Below, one piece after another: positions 24,152 to 35,313 of a DNA stretch of 64,000 bases (positions are counted from its first letter, which is position 1; the number at the start of each line of letters is the position of its first letter). This DNA is from Bryopsis sp. KO-2023. Taxonomy: Eukaryota > Chlorophyta > Ulvophyceae > Bryopsidales > Bryopsidaceae. The notes under the pieces are model-generated. The model saw nothing but the letters and a program-made list of their open reading frames with translations. It was not told the origin of the DNA and ran no database searches. The stretch is from contig BSYQ01000010.1 in NCBI GenBank assembly GCA_030272585.1, positions 2,852,001 to 2,916,000 on the forward strand. Reading direction: 5' to 3'. The translations under genes and the position numbers were made by a program.

Positions 24152-24984
24152 GACAAGGTAAAGAAACACAATTCTGGCGCCAACCAAGTTGATCACCCCT
24201 CCACTTGCACATTTCTGTAGCTCCTCATCTCTTCCTGCTTTAACTTTACCCCTTGTGGGGGTGCTGGCCTCTTTTTTGCTGAGGGGTGTACTCATTGATC
24301 TTCCATGGTATTTTTCTGTGAAGACAAGTGCCCAGAATTGTCACTTTGGATGTGCAGAGTCCAGATTTATTCACACTAAACATACAAATTTCTCGATGAA
24401 TATCGACAAATTAGACGAGCAATTGAACAAAATCGTTATATGATTCAGGGTGAGCAGGCCCCCTCACGGGGGCCAACAAACAAAGGTGGCCGCCCAAATC
24501 GTCAGGCCGTGGCCTGAGCCGGGCCACCGCCAAGATGTAGGCCCGTGGAGGGTGAGGGCAGCCACCAGGCCGGAGGGTGTGGGACGGGCATGGGCCTTTT
24601 TAAGGCTATTCACGTCTAGAGGTGCGTGGTTTCATGGGTCGTTGCATTCTTGAGTGCGTTATTCATTCCTTTTGGTCAGCTCGACCACCACTTGATGTCT
24701 GGTTTGTTAATACAGCAAAAGCGAAGCGACATGAACAACTGCTCAGCCCCAATTCCTGGTTGAGGGTCAGAAGTGAAAAAAAGCGCGTGCAGGAAGGATA
24801 TCAAAAAGCACTAGGAATTACCATTCAATCACATTTCAACAAAGCAGGTACGTACAGGTCACATCAATCAATCTAATATCCATCTAACGGTACGACAGCA
24901 CCTTTCACCACCTTGTCATTATTAATGATGTTGCAAGGATTCCCAAGGAATCCCTCTTTTATTCGTTTCATTGTGTTCGTTTGC
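24152..24984. other. intergenic DNA with a GC-rich hairpin block
   Basis: No gene supported. Around 24460-24620 lies a block of unusually high GC with two perfect hairpins: GGCCCCC/GGGGGCC around TCAC, and TCAGGCC/GGCCTGA around GT. It lies upstream of the KAPA synthase gene and may be promoter, structured RNA or transferred DNA. Confidence 0.4.
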
Positions 24985-27900
24985 ATGGCACTCGATTGGG
25001 CGCAGTGGACTTCACAAACGGTCGAGGAGTTGGATTCGCAGCACCTTCTCAGAGCGCACAGAACTCTGTTGGTGGGCTCGTCTTCCGTCAAGGTGCGCGT
25101 GACGATGGAAAGCGTCACTGACGAACATCCCTTGAAAAGTATGTTTCCTATTTTTTACTTTTCTAGTTGTTGAGCAATCAATACCAATTTTAAGATTTTT
25201 TTTTTTTTGGATGTAATATCCCATGCTTCTTTTCCTATCTTCTATTGTAACGTGTCCTGATTCGCACTCTTCAGGGAGAAAACAAAAAAACAAAAAAAAA
25301 CTATGCATCAAAATCTATGTGTTTGGTGTATACCCGCAAAAATCCAATTTATGCGTATTTTCTATTTTAAGGAAATGAAGATACAAAACCTGATCGTGCT
25401 GATGTCGGTTCACAATTGTGAAGGACTCCGCTAGTGTTGGAATTCGAAAGGCATATTTGTGTGCAACAAACCACCCCGATAAGAGGCAACCCCGATGCAT
25501 CCATCTGTCCATTGGCTCCCTCTCCTTTTCCCCTCCAAATTCTCTCCACAGGGGGAATCCTTGATTTCTGTTTTGGAAATATGTATGAATCCACATCCCT
25601 CGACCAGCCATATATCGACAAGTCTTTGCAGCACCTTCAGAAACCCTCTTTTTGACAGAATCTGATGTGAACAGGATTCACAAGGTTTTCTGCTGTTGTG
25701 GACCTCAGGCTAGAATCACGGAGGAGACCTTTCAAGCATGGATTTCGGATGACACCAGCTCGCCTTTCACATCGACAGGCCAAAATCTCAACAGTAAAAA
25801 CGACGGCAGCAGGAATAATCATGAGGGCTTCCGAGATTTGACGCTGTTCAGTACAAACGATTATCTGGGGCTGTCTTCGCACCCTGATGTGAAAGCAGCG
25901 GCGGCTGAATGTGCGAAGGAGTGTGGATTGGGCCCCAGGTCGTCGGCATTGGTGGGGGGGTTCACAGAGAAGCACCGAGATTTGGAAGTGGCACTTGCCG
26001 ATCTCAAAGGCACCGAGGAGTGCATCCTATTTCCAACAGGTGGGGCAAAACTCGAAAAAGTAGAGGGGGCATCGGGCGAAAACCGATCGAATTGGGTTTT
26101 TGTGGGAGCTGCGTTTTCGGTGGATATGTATATATGTATTTCTTTGGAGTTTTTGAGAGAGAATGAAGTGCCGATGCTGTTGTTGTTGTTGGTGTTTTTT
26201 TTTTCCTCCAGGCTATGCTGCGAATATTGCTGTTTTGACTTCTTTGGGAGGCAACGGCGGGGTTGCGATATTCTCAGATGAATTGAACCATGCGTCGATT
26301 GTTGATGGATGTAGGTTGGCGACCAAATCTGGAGCTCAAGTGCATATCTACAGGTCGGTAGGTTAACTATATATATATACATATATATAGTTTTATAGTT
26401 GAAAAAATATATGTATAGTTTTTTCTACAAAAATAGTAGAAAAAAAATGATTTATGCCAAGCGGATGAAATTGGAGTTAGAGGTATGGGGACCTCGGTTT
26501 ATAGTTCGTTCGTTTTTTGGCGGTTGGCCCATGTCAGTCATTCGTGCAGTTGTTGGGTTGTGCAGGACTTTCAGCTTGGATGTAAGACTCTTGATAAGAG
26601 AGACGTACTAACGTATATATAATAGCATATTAGTACTATTATATTGAGAAATATAACTGGAATGCTAATGTTTCACCCCCAACCCCAGAAAGTTTGGGGT
26701 CCCTCCAAATCAATCATTGGCTGATTCTGGTTTTGGGAAACTCATTATGTAATGATTGAAGGGGGATTAGCTCATCAGGGTTGCCGGGGAAATGGGCCAC
26801 CTGTTTTTTAAAACCTTCGGTTGAGGAAAGGAAAATCTGAAAAACAAAAGAGAGAGAGAGAGAAAAAATAAATTGAAAAAAAAAATCATTGTTGTGATTG
26901 ATTTTCGCAGGCACAACAACATGAGACATTTGGAAAGGTTGCTAGCGAAATCGCCTGTGGACAGAAAATTAGTCATAACAGATTCTTTGTTCAGCATGGA
27001 TGGAGATTTTGCTGATCTGAAGGTGAGAGAAGTTATATTGGTAAAAAAAAGGAGAAAAAAAAGGAGAAAAATAAAAAGGAGAAAATTAGAAAGGAGAAAA
27101 AAATTATATATCATATATGTGGAATCTTCACGATAAAATATGTTCAAATTCTTCAACTTTTTCTATGTTTTGAAAAGCAAGAGTTTCCCTCTTATCATGT
27201 GGAGACGATGCAATTCTTTTGAAGAATTTTTTATGGAGTGATGACCCGTAAGGTTCATGCAGGATTTCTTTCTTTCGATTTGTGCTTGTCTTTTTTCCTG
27301 ATGTTCTTTTTTTTTTCCTTTCCATGCAAACTGCAGAAGCTGGCCAGTTTGAAAAAAAAGTACAATTTCTTGCTGGCTGCAGACGAAGCGCATGCCACCC
27401 TTGTTTGTGGAGTGAACGGAGGGGGTGCGTGCGAAGAAGAAAGAGTTGCAAACGATGCAAGTATTAAACCTAAAGTATTCTTGTTTTCGATTTTGCCTAG
27501 TCGACTTCGACTCTGATTGAATGAAAGCTAACCCGATGGCCCACCAGAAAAAAAATAAAAATATAATAAAAATATACGTCCTAAACTGGTTTTTTTTCTT
27601 GTTTTTTTTGTTTGAAGAAATGTCTGTTTTGTATTGTGAATATGGGTGTGTTGTGTTGGCCAGTACATCCTCCACCAGTCTTTTTTTTCGAGTGTTTTAT
27701 TTTTTAAAACAACTGGCACACACAGATATATCCGGGTAAACAAAAAGCATTCAGTCCAACCGTTGCTATTTATATGTATATATAAAATTTTGAAAAAAAC
27801 AATGGGAAAGCAATGGTGCGATTTCTTAGTGTAAAGCAGTGTTTTCGAAAACAAAAGGAAGTGAAACCTCTCTTAATTTTGAATCAGGTGGATGTGCATG

Positions 27901-29237
27901 TCGGGACGTTGAGCAAAGCAGCAGGCTCCCTCGGTGGTTTTGTGTGTTGCACTGCTAGGATGAGGCAATTGCTGGCTTCTGTTGGGCGAACCCACATTTT
28001 TTCGACAGCGTTGCCTCTGCCCGTCGTCTCGGCCGCCCTGGAATCGATAAAAGTTTCCAGAAGGTGAGCATTGCCTGCTGCATGTGCACAGTACATCCGC
28101 TTTTTTTGTTTTTGAATGAAAACGACCAAAGATCAGTGTGAAGATAAATGTGTGGGTTATGCATTTTTTTATGCTTTTATCTAAGAACAGAAAAAAAAAC
28201 ATGTGGGTTTTTTCTTGCTTTTGTTTTTTTTATGAACATAAAACGTTGGCGCTCTTTTTGAAACAATCGTTAGTTCTAGTTGGTTTTATTCTTTGGAATG
28301 TGTTGCATTGATGCTGAAATCCCTATGTCTGTCCATTGTGCAAACGAGTGACACGGGCCGTAAACACACGTATCTTTTCTTTTTACTCGGTCGATTATTG
28401 AATTAATTAGTTTATATTTATTTCAGCATTGACTTCCCCACCCCCCACCCCTGTCTCGTAAACGCAACTTAATGCTGTTTGTATCGATTTCGCTGTGAGT
28501 AGCAATGCTTGTCAAAATTGATGGATGATTTTGACCCGATGCAACCGGTTTCGCTGCGAATGTCGTCAGGGAGTGGTGGCGAAGGGTGCATTTGTGGAAA
28601 TTGGCGGAGTATTTCGGACGAGAGCTGGGCATTGCTGTCAGCAGTCCCATCATTCCTTTGATCGTGGGCTCGGAATCGGACACCATGGATTTCGCTCGAA
28701 ATTTGCTGCATGCTGGTTTTCATGTCGCGGCGATCAGGCCACCCACGGTGCCTGCTGGAACGTCGAGGTAGGTGCTGTTCAACCCCCCCCCCCCCTCCCA
28801 AAAAAAAAAAAAAAGAGAGGGGATGATTGAAATAATTCAATTTGTGAAATGTTTGAATTGAAAAGAAACTACAGGTGGAGAAACGTTGAATTGTCAGCAA
28901 AAATGCCTCGAATAGCAATCTCGCATTCAAACTGGCCGTCATTTTTGGGGTGATCATTTCGGAAAAAAAAAATCGGATCGATAAGATTTGACCCCACAGG
29001 AACGTGTCGTGGCATGCAAATGTGTCAATCAAGTGTTTAAAAAAATTGTCCCAATTGCCATTTTATTTCAAGTGTGTGTGTGTGTGTGTTTTCTGTGTTT
29101 TTTCACACAGGTTGAGAATCAGTTTGTCAGCTGCCCACAGTTTTGAAGATGTGTCAAAATTGGTGGAGGCAATCAAGAACTCCAACCATCCTTTCATCAG
29201 CTTAGAAGAATTAGCCAAACCTACATCAAAGCTCTAG
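24985..29237 (+). CDS. bioF: 8-amino-7-oxononanoate (KAPA) synthase, plant-type, with peroxisomal SKL end
   Basis: PLP enzyme that condenses pimeloyl-CoA with alanine in biotin synthesis. Exons 24985-25138, 25659-26039, 26212-26353, 26911-27022, 27337-27474, 27888-28063, 28570-28767 and 29111-29237 (TAG) join in phase to 475 residues, about the plant enzyme's length. Landmarks: [44 protein letters not shown], the [11 protein letters not shown] stretch, the PLP-contact motif DEAH, the PLP lysine in [14 protein letters not shown], and the substrate motif [20 protein letters not shown]. The N-terminal exon ([19 protein letters not shown]) matches the family start; the exact ATG (24985) is a choice and an earlier one is possible. 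The protein ends PTSKL, a canonical PTS1, so peroxisomal import is inferred, as reported for fungal and plant KAPA synthases. Confidence 0.93.
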
Positions 29238-29363
29238 TTTCGGTTTTTTTTTTTTTTTTTGAGACGTGGGAAGCCTCTGTGGCTTTTTTCCATTTTGAAG
29301 TTTTTGTTTGTTTGGGAGGGGCAGAAATAACGAAACTACTTTTTTGGGGGGATCAGACTCTGG

Positions 29364-29729
29364 TTAGTTTGCTTGCTTTCGAATATTGAAGTTCTGACAC
29401 TGAAGTTTTGCTGTTTCACTTTCGATAGAAAGTTTCTTTTCAGGATATTCTGGAAGATCTTGAAAATAAAATCGATCAATGCGTATGAATTCAGCTATTT
29501 CAGCATTTTCTGGTGAACTGAGAAGTTTGATGAAGAAAATATCTATTTCAAAAGGCAACCCAAGAGAGGCAAACAGAAAAAGAATCAAGTGGGAAAATGC
29601 TGCCTGTAGAAGTGTCAGCATTCCATAAAGAAGAATTGAAAGATTCCATTCATCCACAATACTACCATTTACAGACAGGATCTTCTCTACCCAATATCCC
29701 CCCCCCTTCAATAGAATAAGGATAAACAA
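29364..29729 (-). CDS. possible AT-rich ORF with a membrane helix
   Basis: A 121-codon minus-strand frame ends at 29364. It contains a hydrophobic stretch (MLTLLQAAFSHLILFLFASL) and then a polar tail (ENAEIAEFIRIDRFYFQDLP) free of low complexity, which is unusual for the surrounding DNA. The upstream edge runs into a G/C homopolymer and no ATG or acceptor is convincing. It may be one exon of a gene tail-to-tail with the KAPA synthase. The rest of 29238-30217 shows nothing. Confidence 0.3.
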   Translation of the reverse strand: MFILILLKGGGYWVEKILSVNGSIVDEWNLSILLYGMLTLLQAAFSHLILFLFASLGLPFEIDIFFIKLLSSPENAEIAEFIRIDRFYFQDLPEYPEKKLSIESETAKLQCQNFNIRKQAN

Positions 29730-30217
29730 ATTATTGCCTGGAACCTACAAAAAAACTTCAAAGCTAATATTAGCTTCCGACATGGCTTCTACCATGCCAT
29801 CAGTTTCAAAAAACATGCATCTGTTGACCTATCTATAAATTCCTTATTTCATTCACCGCCAACGAGTGTGTTTTAAATGTAAAAACAGGATAAAATCAAA
29901 TTTCTGGGACCAAGAAAAAAAAAAGGCCATCTAGAAGGCAACAATTTTGACAAAAAAAAGAGCACTCATCCTCACCAAGAAAATAAAAAAAGCAATGGAT
30001 AAAATGAATAAAATAAGAATCTTCCTCTCATGTGAGGAAGAAAAACAGCTTCATTCAGCCCCCCCCACAAAAAAAAAAATAAAATAAAAATCTGTTCTTT
30101 TTTTCAGGATATCAGCAATCCTGCTCACCTCGAGTGACACCATGTCGTACTGAAACAGATCTTTTCCGCAAACCCACCACTTGGCCAAGAAAATCAAATT
30201 GTCGGTCTATTCTCGGA

Positions 30218-30904
30218 TCACGAGGAGGTCAAATGCTCTGCGTTCACAATGGCCACGGAGGCGTTTTCCATCTTAGGAAGTCCATACAACGTCCCTTCAA
30301 ACAGGCGTTCCGCAAGCAAAAAGGGCCTGTGATACACCAACACAAGCTCCCTGGTGCCGAGCATCTCTCGAACGACCGTTAACGCTGCGAGCTCTTCGAT
30401 AACGTAGCGACGTCCCACCGCGATAGCCTCTTTCGTCCCTTTTCCAACCTTTTCCAGTACACCGCGTGTTGCTTCATCCACGTCGCGCCGAAAGACGTCG
30501 TTCGTTTCGTGGAGTACGTCGAAACGTTTGATAGCTTTGGCGAACGAGGCATTCGTCTCCCCTCCAGTCAGGTCGTCCCACTTGCAGTCTTTGTAGCGGG
30601 GGTCGCCATTCGCTCCAAAGCGAGCGTTGCGACGCAGCTCAGTCGACTGGCCACGTGCGCTGCGTACTCCAGCCTCCTTCGTGTATCCAACCGCTAAATA
30701 CGTCCACACTGACGGACCTTCAGGAACAAACGGGCGCACCGTCCACCCACCAGACAACGTCGCGAGTATGTATTGAAGAGCCACGGCTATATTGTTCTTT
30801 CTGTAGTATCCGTTCTTGGGTGACAACCCGAAGAGCACCACTCCTGACTCAACTGGTCGCCCAAAGGTTGCTTCCTGCAACTCGTGCCTACTCTCGGGAC
30901 CCAT
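30218..30904 (-). CDS. cyclodipeptide synthase (CDPS), intact and intronless
   Basis: CDPSs join two amino acids taken from aminoacyl-tRNAs into a diketopiperazine. ATG at 30904 gives 228 residues, close to bacterial AlbC (239). The nucleophile motif is at residues 24-34 (LFGLSPKNGYY, Ser28, Asn31), followed by RKNNI. Tyr167 and Glu171 lie in GRRYVIEELA, and Tyr191-His192 in LVLVYHRPF. The spacing Tyr167 to Glu171 (+4) and to Tyr191 (+24) equals AlbC Tyr178/Glu182/Tyr202, and Asn31 is Ser+3 like AlbC Asn40, pointing to the AlbC-like (NYQ) branch. The basic helix region (KEAGVRSARGQSTELRRNAR) fits the tRNA-binding patch. The frame is open further upstream to 31114 without ATG, so an upstream exon is possible. 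The block is less AT-rich than its flanks and has no intron, consistent with horizontal transfer. Product identity unknown. Confidence 0.85.
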   Translation of the reverse strand: MGPESRHELQEATFGRPVESGVVLFGLSPKNGYYRKNNIAVALQYILATLSGGWTVRPFVPEGPSVWTYLAVGYTKEAGVRSARGQSTELRRNARFGANGDPRYKDCKWDDLTGGETNASFAKAIKRFDVLHETNDVFRRDVDEATRGVLEKVGKGTKEAIAVGRRYVIEELAALTVVREMLGTRELVLVYHRPFLLAERLFEGTLYGLPKMENASVAIVNAEHLTSS

Positions 30905-31146
30905 TGGCGATACTGTCAGAGTCCCACAGTAAACAGGTCGAAAAACAGTAAAACCGCACGCCTTTGATTGGCTTGATTGCCTGCACTTGTGGGAAGCAAG
31001 CACCAGTAGGAAGACCCGCACGATCCCAACTTGATTGGTTCCTGTTTCGGCATTTTTCAATGCGGAAGGCTGATCACATTCGTCACAACCGTCGGCTGAA
31101 ATGCAAGTTAGCAAGCATCAGCATGCACTGTATCAGTAACTAATTT

Positions 31147-31540
31147 GAAAAGAACGTGGCTGTCGCACTACGCTACACACTTGGTAACTTGGGTGACGCG
31201 TGGACAGTGCGCCCTTTCATTGCTGAGAGATTCCATTGGTAAAGATATTTTTGACAGTTGCGTAGTTGTGTAGCGCACAGCGACAGTCGAACAAGCTGAG
31301 TCGATACGGGCGCGTTGGAGCTGCTGGCGACGAGCGGTACATAGACGGCAGCTGGGACGACTTGACAGGAGGAGAAACCAATCCTGCCTGCGTTGCGACT
31401 TTTGAAGGTCTGCAGACAAAGTACGAAACGAATGACGCTTCTCGACGTGCACGTCACGTGATGCCGTGGGACTTACCCAGTCTGTGCTCGAAAGGCGAAA
31501 AAAGAGAACACGGCAGGCCGTCGATATCGACCCAACCAAT
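31147..31540 (+). pseudogene. decayed second cyclodipeptide synthase copy, inverted
   Basis: On the opposite strand to the intact gene and head-to-head with it, the sequence aligns from the RKNNI region onward: KNVAVALRYTLGNLGDAWTV then RPFIAE matches the intact copy's residues 36-62. After frame breaks and in-frame stops it resumes with SWDDLTGGETNPACVATFEG and ETNDASRR (residues 108-140), and a last GRRY match near 31530 in another frame. The nucleophile-motif region and the C-terminal third are missing. There are at least two frame changes. Similarity is moderate, so this is not a recent copy. Confidence 0.75.
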
Positions 31541-31658
31541 TGGTTGGGTGTTGAATATAAAAGTCGATGAATTTGTAAGCTGATAATTTCTCATAGGCAG
31601 CTAAAGACTCAAAAAAAAAAAAAAAAAAAAAGACTTCAACCTGGATCGCTTTCCCAGC

Positions 31659-31835
31659 ATGAAGGTACTTGGGCATGTCCCAGGGGTCTTAATAGAGGAT
31701 AGTTTCGCATCTAGGTCGCAGGTGGCGATTGTTGGGTTGCAAAACGCACTAGTGGCGGGTATCGACACGATTAAGATCGGGAAAGGCTACAACGAGATGT
31801 GGCTTCATAAAAGCAATTATGGCGGGAATGTGCGT
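31659..31835 (+). CDS. SRA/YDG-like domain fragment
   Basis: ATG at 31659 begins MKVLGHVPGVLIEDSFASRS, then QVAIVGLQNALVAGIDTIK and ends NYGGN before a GTGCGT donor at 31836. The pattern GHxPGVxxxDxFxxR, IVGLxxxxxAGID and xGGN matches the start of the SRA/YDG fold, which reads modified cytosine in UHRF1, plant SUVH proteins and some microbial restriction proteins. The continuing exon was not found with confidence; a frame near 31921 reading VEDSLLLDATNQRTP is a weak candidate. A 23-base A run lies just upstream (about 31610-31632). It may be a truncated gene or relic. Confidence 0.45.
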
Positions 31836-31868
31836 ATCATACTTAAATTAATGCTGAGGTTAATTTAG

Positions 31869-33414
31869 GGGCTCTTGCAAAAAAAACCCTGAGCAGTAAG
31901 GAAGCAAGGTGGGCCATCTAGGGGTTGAAGATTCATTACTCTTGGACGCGACAAACCAACGAACACCAACGCTCATACATTTTAAAAAAAATTGTTGTTT
32001 CGTTTCGTTTCGGAGTTCCTCTTTGACGAGCTTGTATGTTGAAGGAAAGGCTTAACATTCATCTTTGGAACTTAGAGAACCCTTTAGAGGACGTCAAACG
32101 AGTCCTATAGTCAATAGTATTCAACCACTGCCCTCTGAGTCCGACTCAGACATTGATTTGACCTTGATGTAGCTCTCGCCGCCGTTATTAGAAGTGAGAA
32201 TACATTTTTCGCGCAGAAAAAATTGGGTTCAAAAAAACAAAAATATGGGCTGATTTGATACATTATGATTTCTTCTCCTGTTTTTCGAAAGAAAAAAGAA
32301 CATAATAAAAAAGAATATATAAAAAATATATATATTATATTTTGGGGGGGGGGGGAAGAAAGAGTTTGAAACATATGGGGCTAATGGAATTTTTGGAAAA
32401 CTAACAAATTTCATTTTACATATCAAAATAAAATAAAAGAGAAGAAAAAGAAGGCAAAAAAATTCCTAATGGGCAGGAGGTCAAGATTCAGACACATTGA
32501 AAAGACAACTGGAAATGATTGATGTATGGTGTGGGTGAGAAATTTTGAGAAAGAATGGTTTCTGGAAAGAATTATGAAGAATTGGAGAAAAAGGAAGTGG
32601 TGTGACTGGAAAAGGATGGGGGTATGAAGTTTTTTCTGAAGGAGAAAAATATGAGATTGAAGAAAAAAAAGTGTGATCGATGGAGCCTGTGAAAGTTTAT
32701 CAAAGTGAGAAGCAAGGTGAAGGTGAAGGGAAATGGGATTGGTAGGAGCAAAAAGGAAATACAGAAAACAAATTGGAGTTTATGCAGAATTTGAAGACTT
32801 GGTTGGCAGAGGGGAAATGCTGAGGTTTTTTTCCAGGAGATTGTGAATCCCATGGGGGTTGAAGAAAGGGAAGAAAAAGTTGGTGGCTGAAGGAAATGCA
32901 TGAGCTCTGGCTGGGACAGGTGAAAAGCTATGGAATGTTTGTTTTTGTTGATGGAATGTGTGGAGAGGTCGAGGAGGGGGAAAGAAAAAGTTTGAAAAAA
33001 CTGGAAATTCGATTATTGTGAGTGATATTGTTTCAGTTGGAGGTAAAGAAGAAAAAAAAATCAAATTTGATGAACTGTGGAGAATTTGATTATTAGATTA
33101 GTGTTATATTTTCAATTTTCGATTTTGTTTCATGATCAGTTGGGAGAAAATCGAAAATTGGATCAAGACGTGTGGATAGGAATAAAAGAACATAAGGAAA
33201 AAAAAATGGAAGACATTTTTTTTAGAGGTATTTTCATTCTTGTTGTGGGATTTCCAGAAGAAGATCGAAAATATATGGAGAAAAAAAAAGGTAGAAAATA
33301 TAGAATTAGAAGAAGAAAAAAGTGGATAATTGATTTAGGCAGCATTTTCTTTTTTGTTTTGAATTGATCGAAAGAAAATTGAAAATGAACGGTAGAGTTT
33401 TAGCATAGCTTAGA
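31869..33414. other. gene-free purine-rich stretch
   Basis: No gene supported. From about 32440 to 33370 the plus strand is strongly A/G-rich, with short open frames but no domain. A G run of about 11 lies near 32345. Confidence 0.45.
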
Positions 33415-33830
33415 CTAATTTTCTTTTCTGCTCCGGAGTTGCTCGTCCAGCAATGCTGGAGGAAGCTCGAAAATTAGATGGGTTAAAATAGTCATTTTCT
33501 TTCTTGTGTTGGAAATTGTCAGGAGAACATTGAAAATCCATTGTAGCAAAAAAACATCTTGTTTAACATCATAGATTTCAATCATTTCGTTTCTTGTGTT
33601 CCATTGATATCCATCTGCCGGCAAAACCAAAGTGAATGTCACACTTTTTCCTGAAAAACAACCTCCATATGTCTGCCTGAAAAAGAGTGACCCTCTCCTA
33701 TTTTTACCCCCAAACTTGCATTCCGGTGATCTCTACCAATCATATATCCCTTGACGATTCTTTGACCAGCAGGCTGCATACTCAGCTCCACCCATTCGCA
33801 GCGGCCAGGATTTCCGCCACTTGTGGGAAA
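33415..33830 (-). CDS. 3' part of an unrecognised gene
   Basis: Two minus-strand segments look coding. One (about 33830-33735) reads GNPGRCEWVELSMQPAGQRI then VKGYMIG. The other (about 33643-33415, TAG end) reads VTFTLVLPADGYQWNTRNEM then IEIYDVKQDVF and ends LLDEQLRSRKEN. A donor GTAGAG near 33733 and an acceptor near 33648 would join them in phase. The beta-rich, lectin- or discoidin-like look is only an impression. The 5' part was not resolved; a fragment near 33890-33840 (VDVKQQATLSRKED) may belong. Confidence 0.4.
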
Positions 33831-33994
33831 AAATCTGAATCAGTCTTCCTTCCTCGACAGTGTCGCTTGTTGCTTGACATCAACTGGGGACAGAAAAAAT
33901 GCCGACCTCTCTAAATGTTACAGATGGTCTGGGATTCTCGACGCCTTCACTTTGGCTAATCGCACCCCTGCAGAAGCAGGGTCTGACTGAGGCT

Positions 33995-35313
33995 GGTACA
34001 TTTCCACTTCCAAAAAAAAGCTTTTTTTTTGCCCCTCCCCTCCCCCCTTTCATTACTTGTTGCTTGCCTTTCTTGATAACCAACTGTCAAAAGGATGTAT
34101 TTGCACAGTTTCTCAGTTTCAAGAAGGGTCGATGAAACAAATCGATCAATCCACAACACTCTTGTGCACCATAAACAAGAGTTCCAAACTCAAAAACACT
34201 ACTCGATGCTTTTTTTTTCCTCTCCTTTTTTTTTTTTTTCTTCGTGAAGTTCTTTTTAGCAGTCCCTCCCCTTTCCTCTCCAAATATATATATATATCTT
34301 CGTGAAAAATATTATAGTTGCAAATCACAAGAACATAGGCTATGCTCTTTTTTTCCTTTCAGTATGTCAGACATGCACCCTCTCTCTTTCTTTTTTGTTC
34401 TTCTTTTACCCTCTGGTACCCCCACCAGATTAAAAAAAAAAAGATCCCCACTCAATGCATTCAAACGTCCAATTTACATCGAATTATTTTTTATAATGAA
34501 GTGAATGATTTTCAAAACCCTGATTAAAAAAAAAACAAAAACAGATCTCCTAATGCAACACGCATGACAGTCAAAAAAAACAAAAACAAACAAAAACATA
34601 TACAACCAAAAAGAAAACAAGGTAAAAAAAAATCTTGTTTATTCTTCATGATTGCGAGGAATTCCTCAAAACCGACATCCTGAGCAATTCTTTTTTTTTT
34701 CTGTCCCACCTAACGTACTTTTTTTAACATCCAAATGCAATCTACCCTACTCCTAAAAAAAACGCAAAATGCTCAATGATGTGAAAACCCCCTTTCCCAT
34801 GCTTGCGACTAAACGTCCCTTTTCACCTTCTTCACAATGTAATGCTCAATCTTTCATCATTTTAAAATGAGATATCCAACCTTCCCCTCTATTCTTCTCT
34901 TCTTTTCTTTTTCTTTTAAATAGAAACCTTTCCTTCAGCGCTTTTTTCTTGCACTTTTTCACTTCTTGCCACTTTTTCACATATCCACTCTTTCCTTACG
35001 ATCAGAAAAACAAACTTCAAAGAAAAAAGAAAAGGTTCCATCGACCCCCCCTGCCCCCCTTCCCCCCCGTTTTCCCAATCTCAGTAGGCACCCGAACGTT
35101 CCCCAATAAATCAACTTGTCGCTTTCTTCTCTTTTCCTTTCAACTTTTGCCACACTTTTTCTCTTTTTCTCTTATATTGTCACTCTTTTCTCTTTTTTTT
35201 ACATTGTCACACTTTTTCATTTTTTCCAATATTGCAACTCTTTTACTCTTTTTTATTTAACATTGTCACACTTTTCTCTTCTCATTTTCTGGGGCGCATG
35301 ATCACTTCCTAAA
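33995..35313. other. gene-free pyrimidine-rich stretch
   Basis: No gene supported. The plus strand from about 34900 to 35300 is T/C-rich with repeats of a CACACTTTTTC-like phrase. It is the 3' flank of the minus-strand membrane-protein gene. Confidence 0.45.

Noticed and set aside
25545..25655. Possible extra KAPA synthase exon reading [20 protein letters not shown]
   Set aside because: It looks coding, but including it leads to a stop or a phase clash with the following exon; skipping it gives a protein that matches the family length.
30218..30904. Bacterial contamination as the source of the CDPS gene
   Set aside because: It is continuous with typical host DNA on both sides, has a decayed second copy beside it and lies between intron-bearing eukaryotic genes. 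Spanning reads would settle it.
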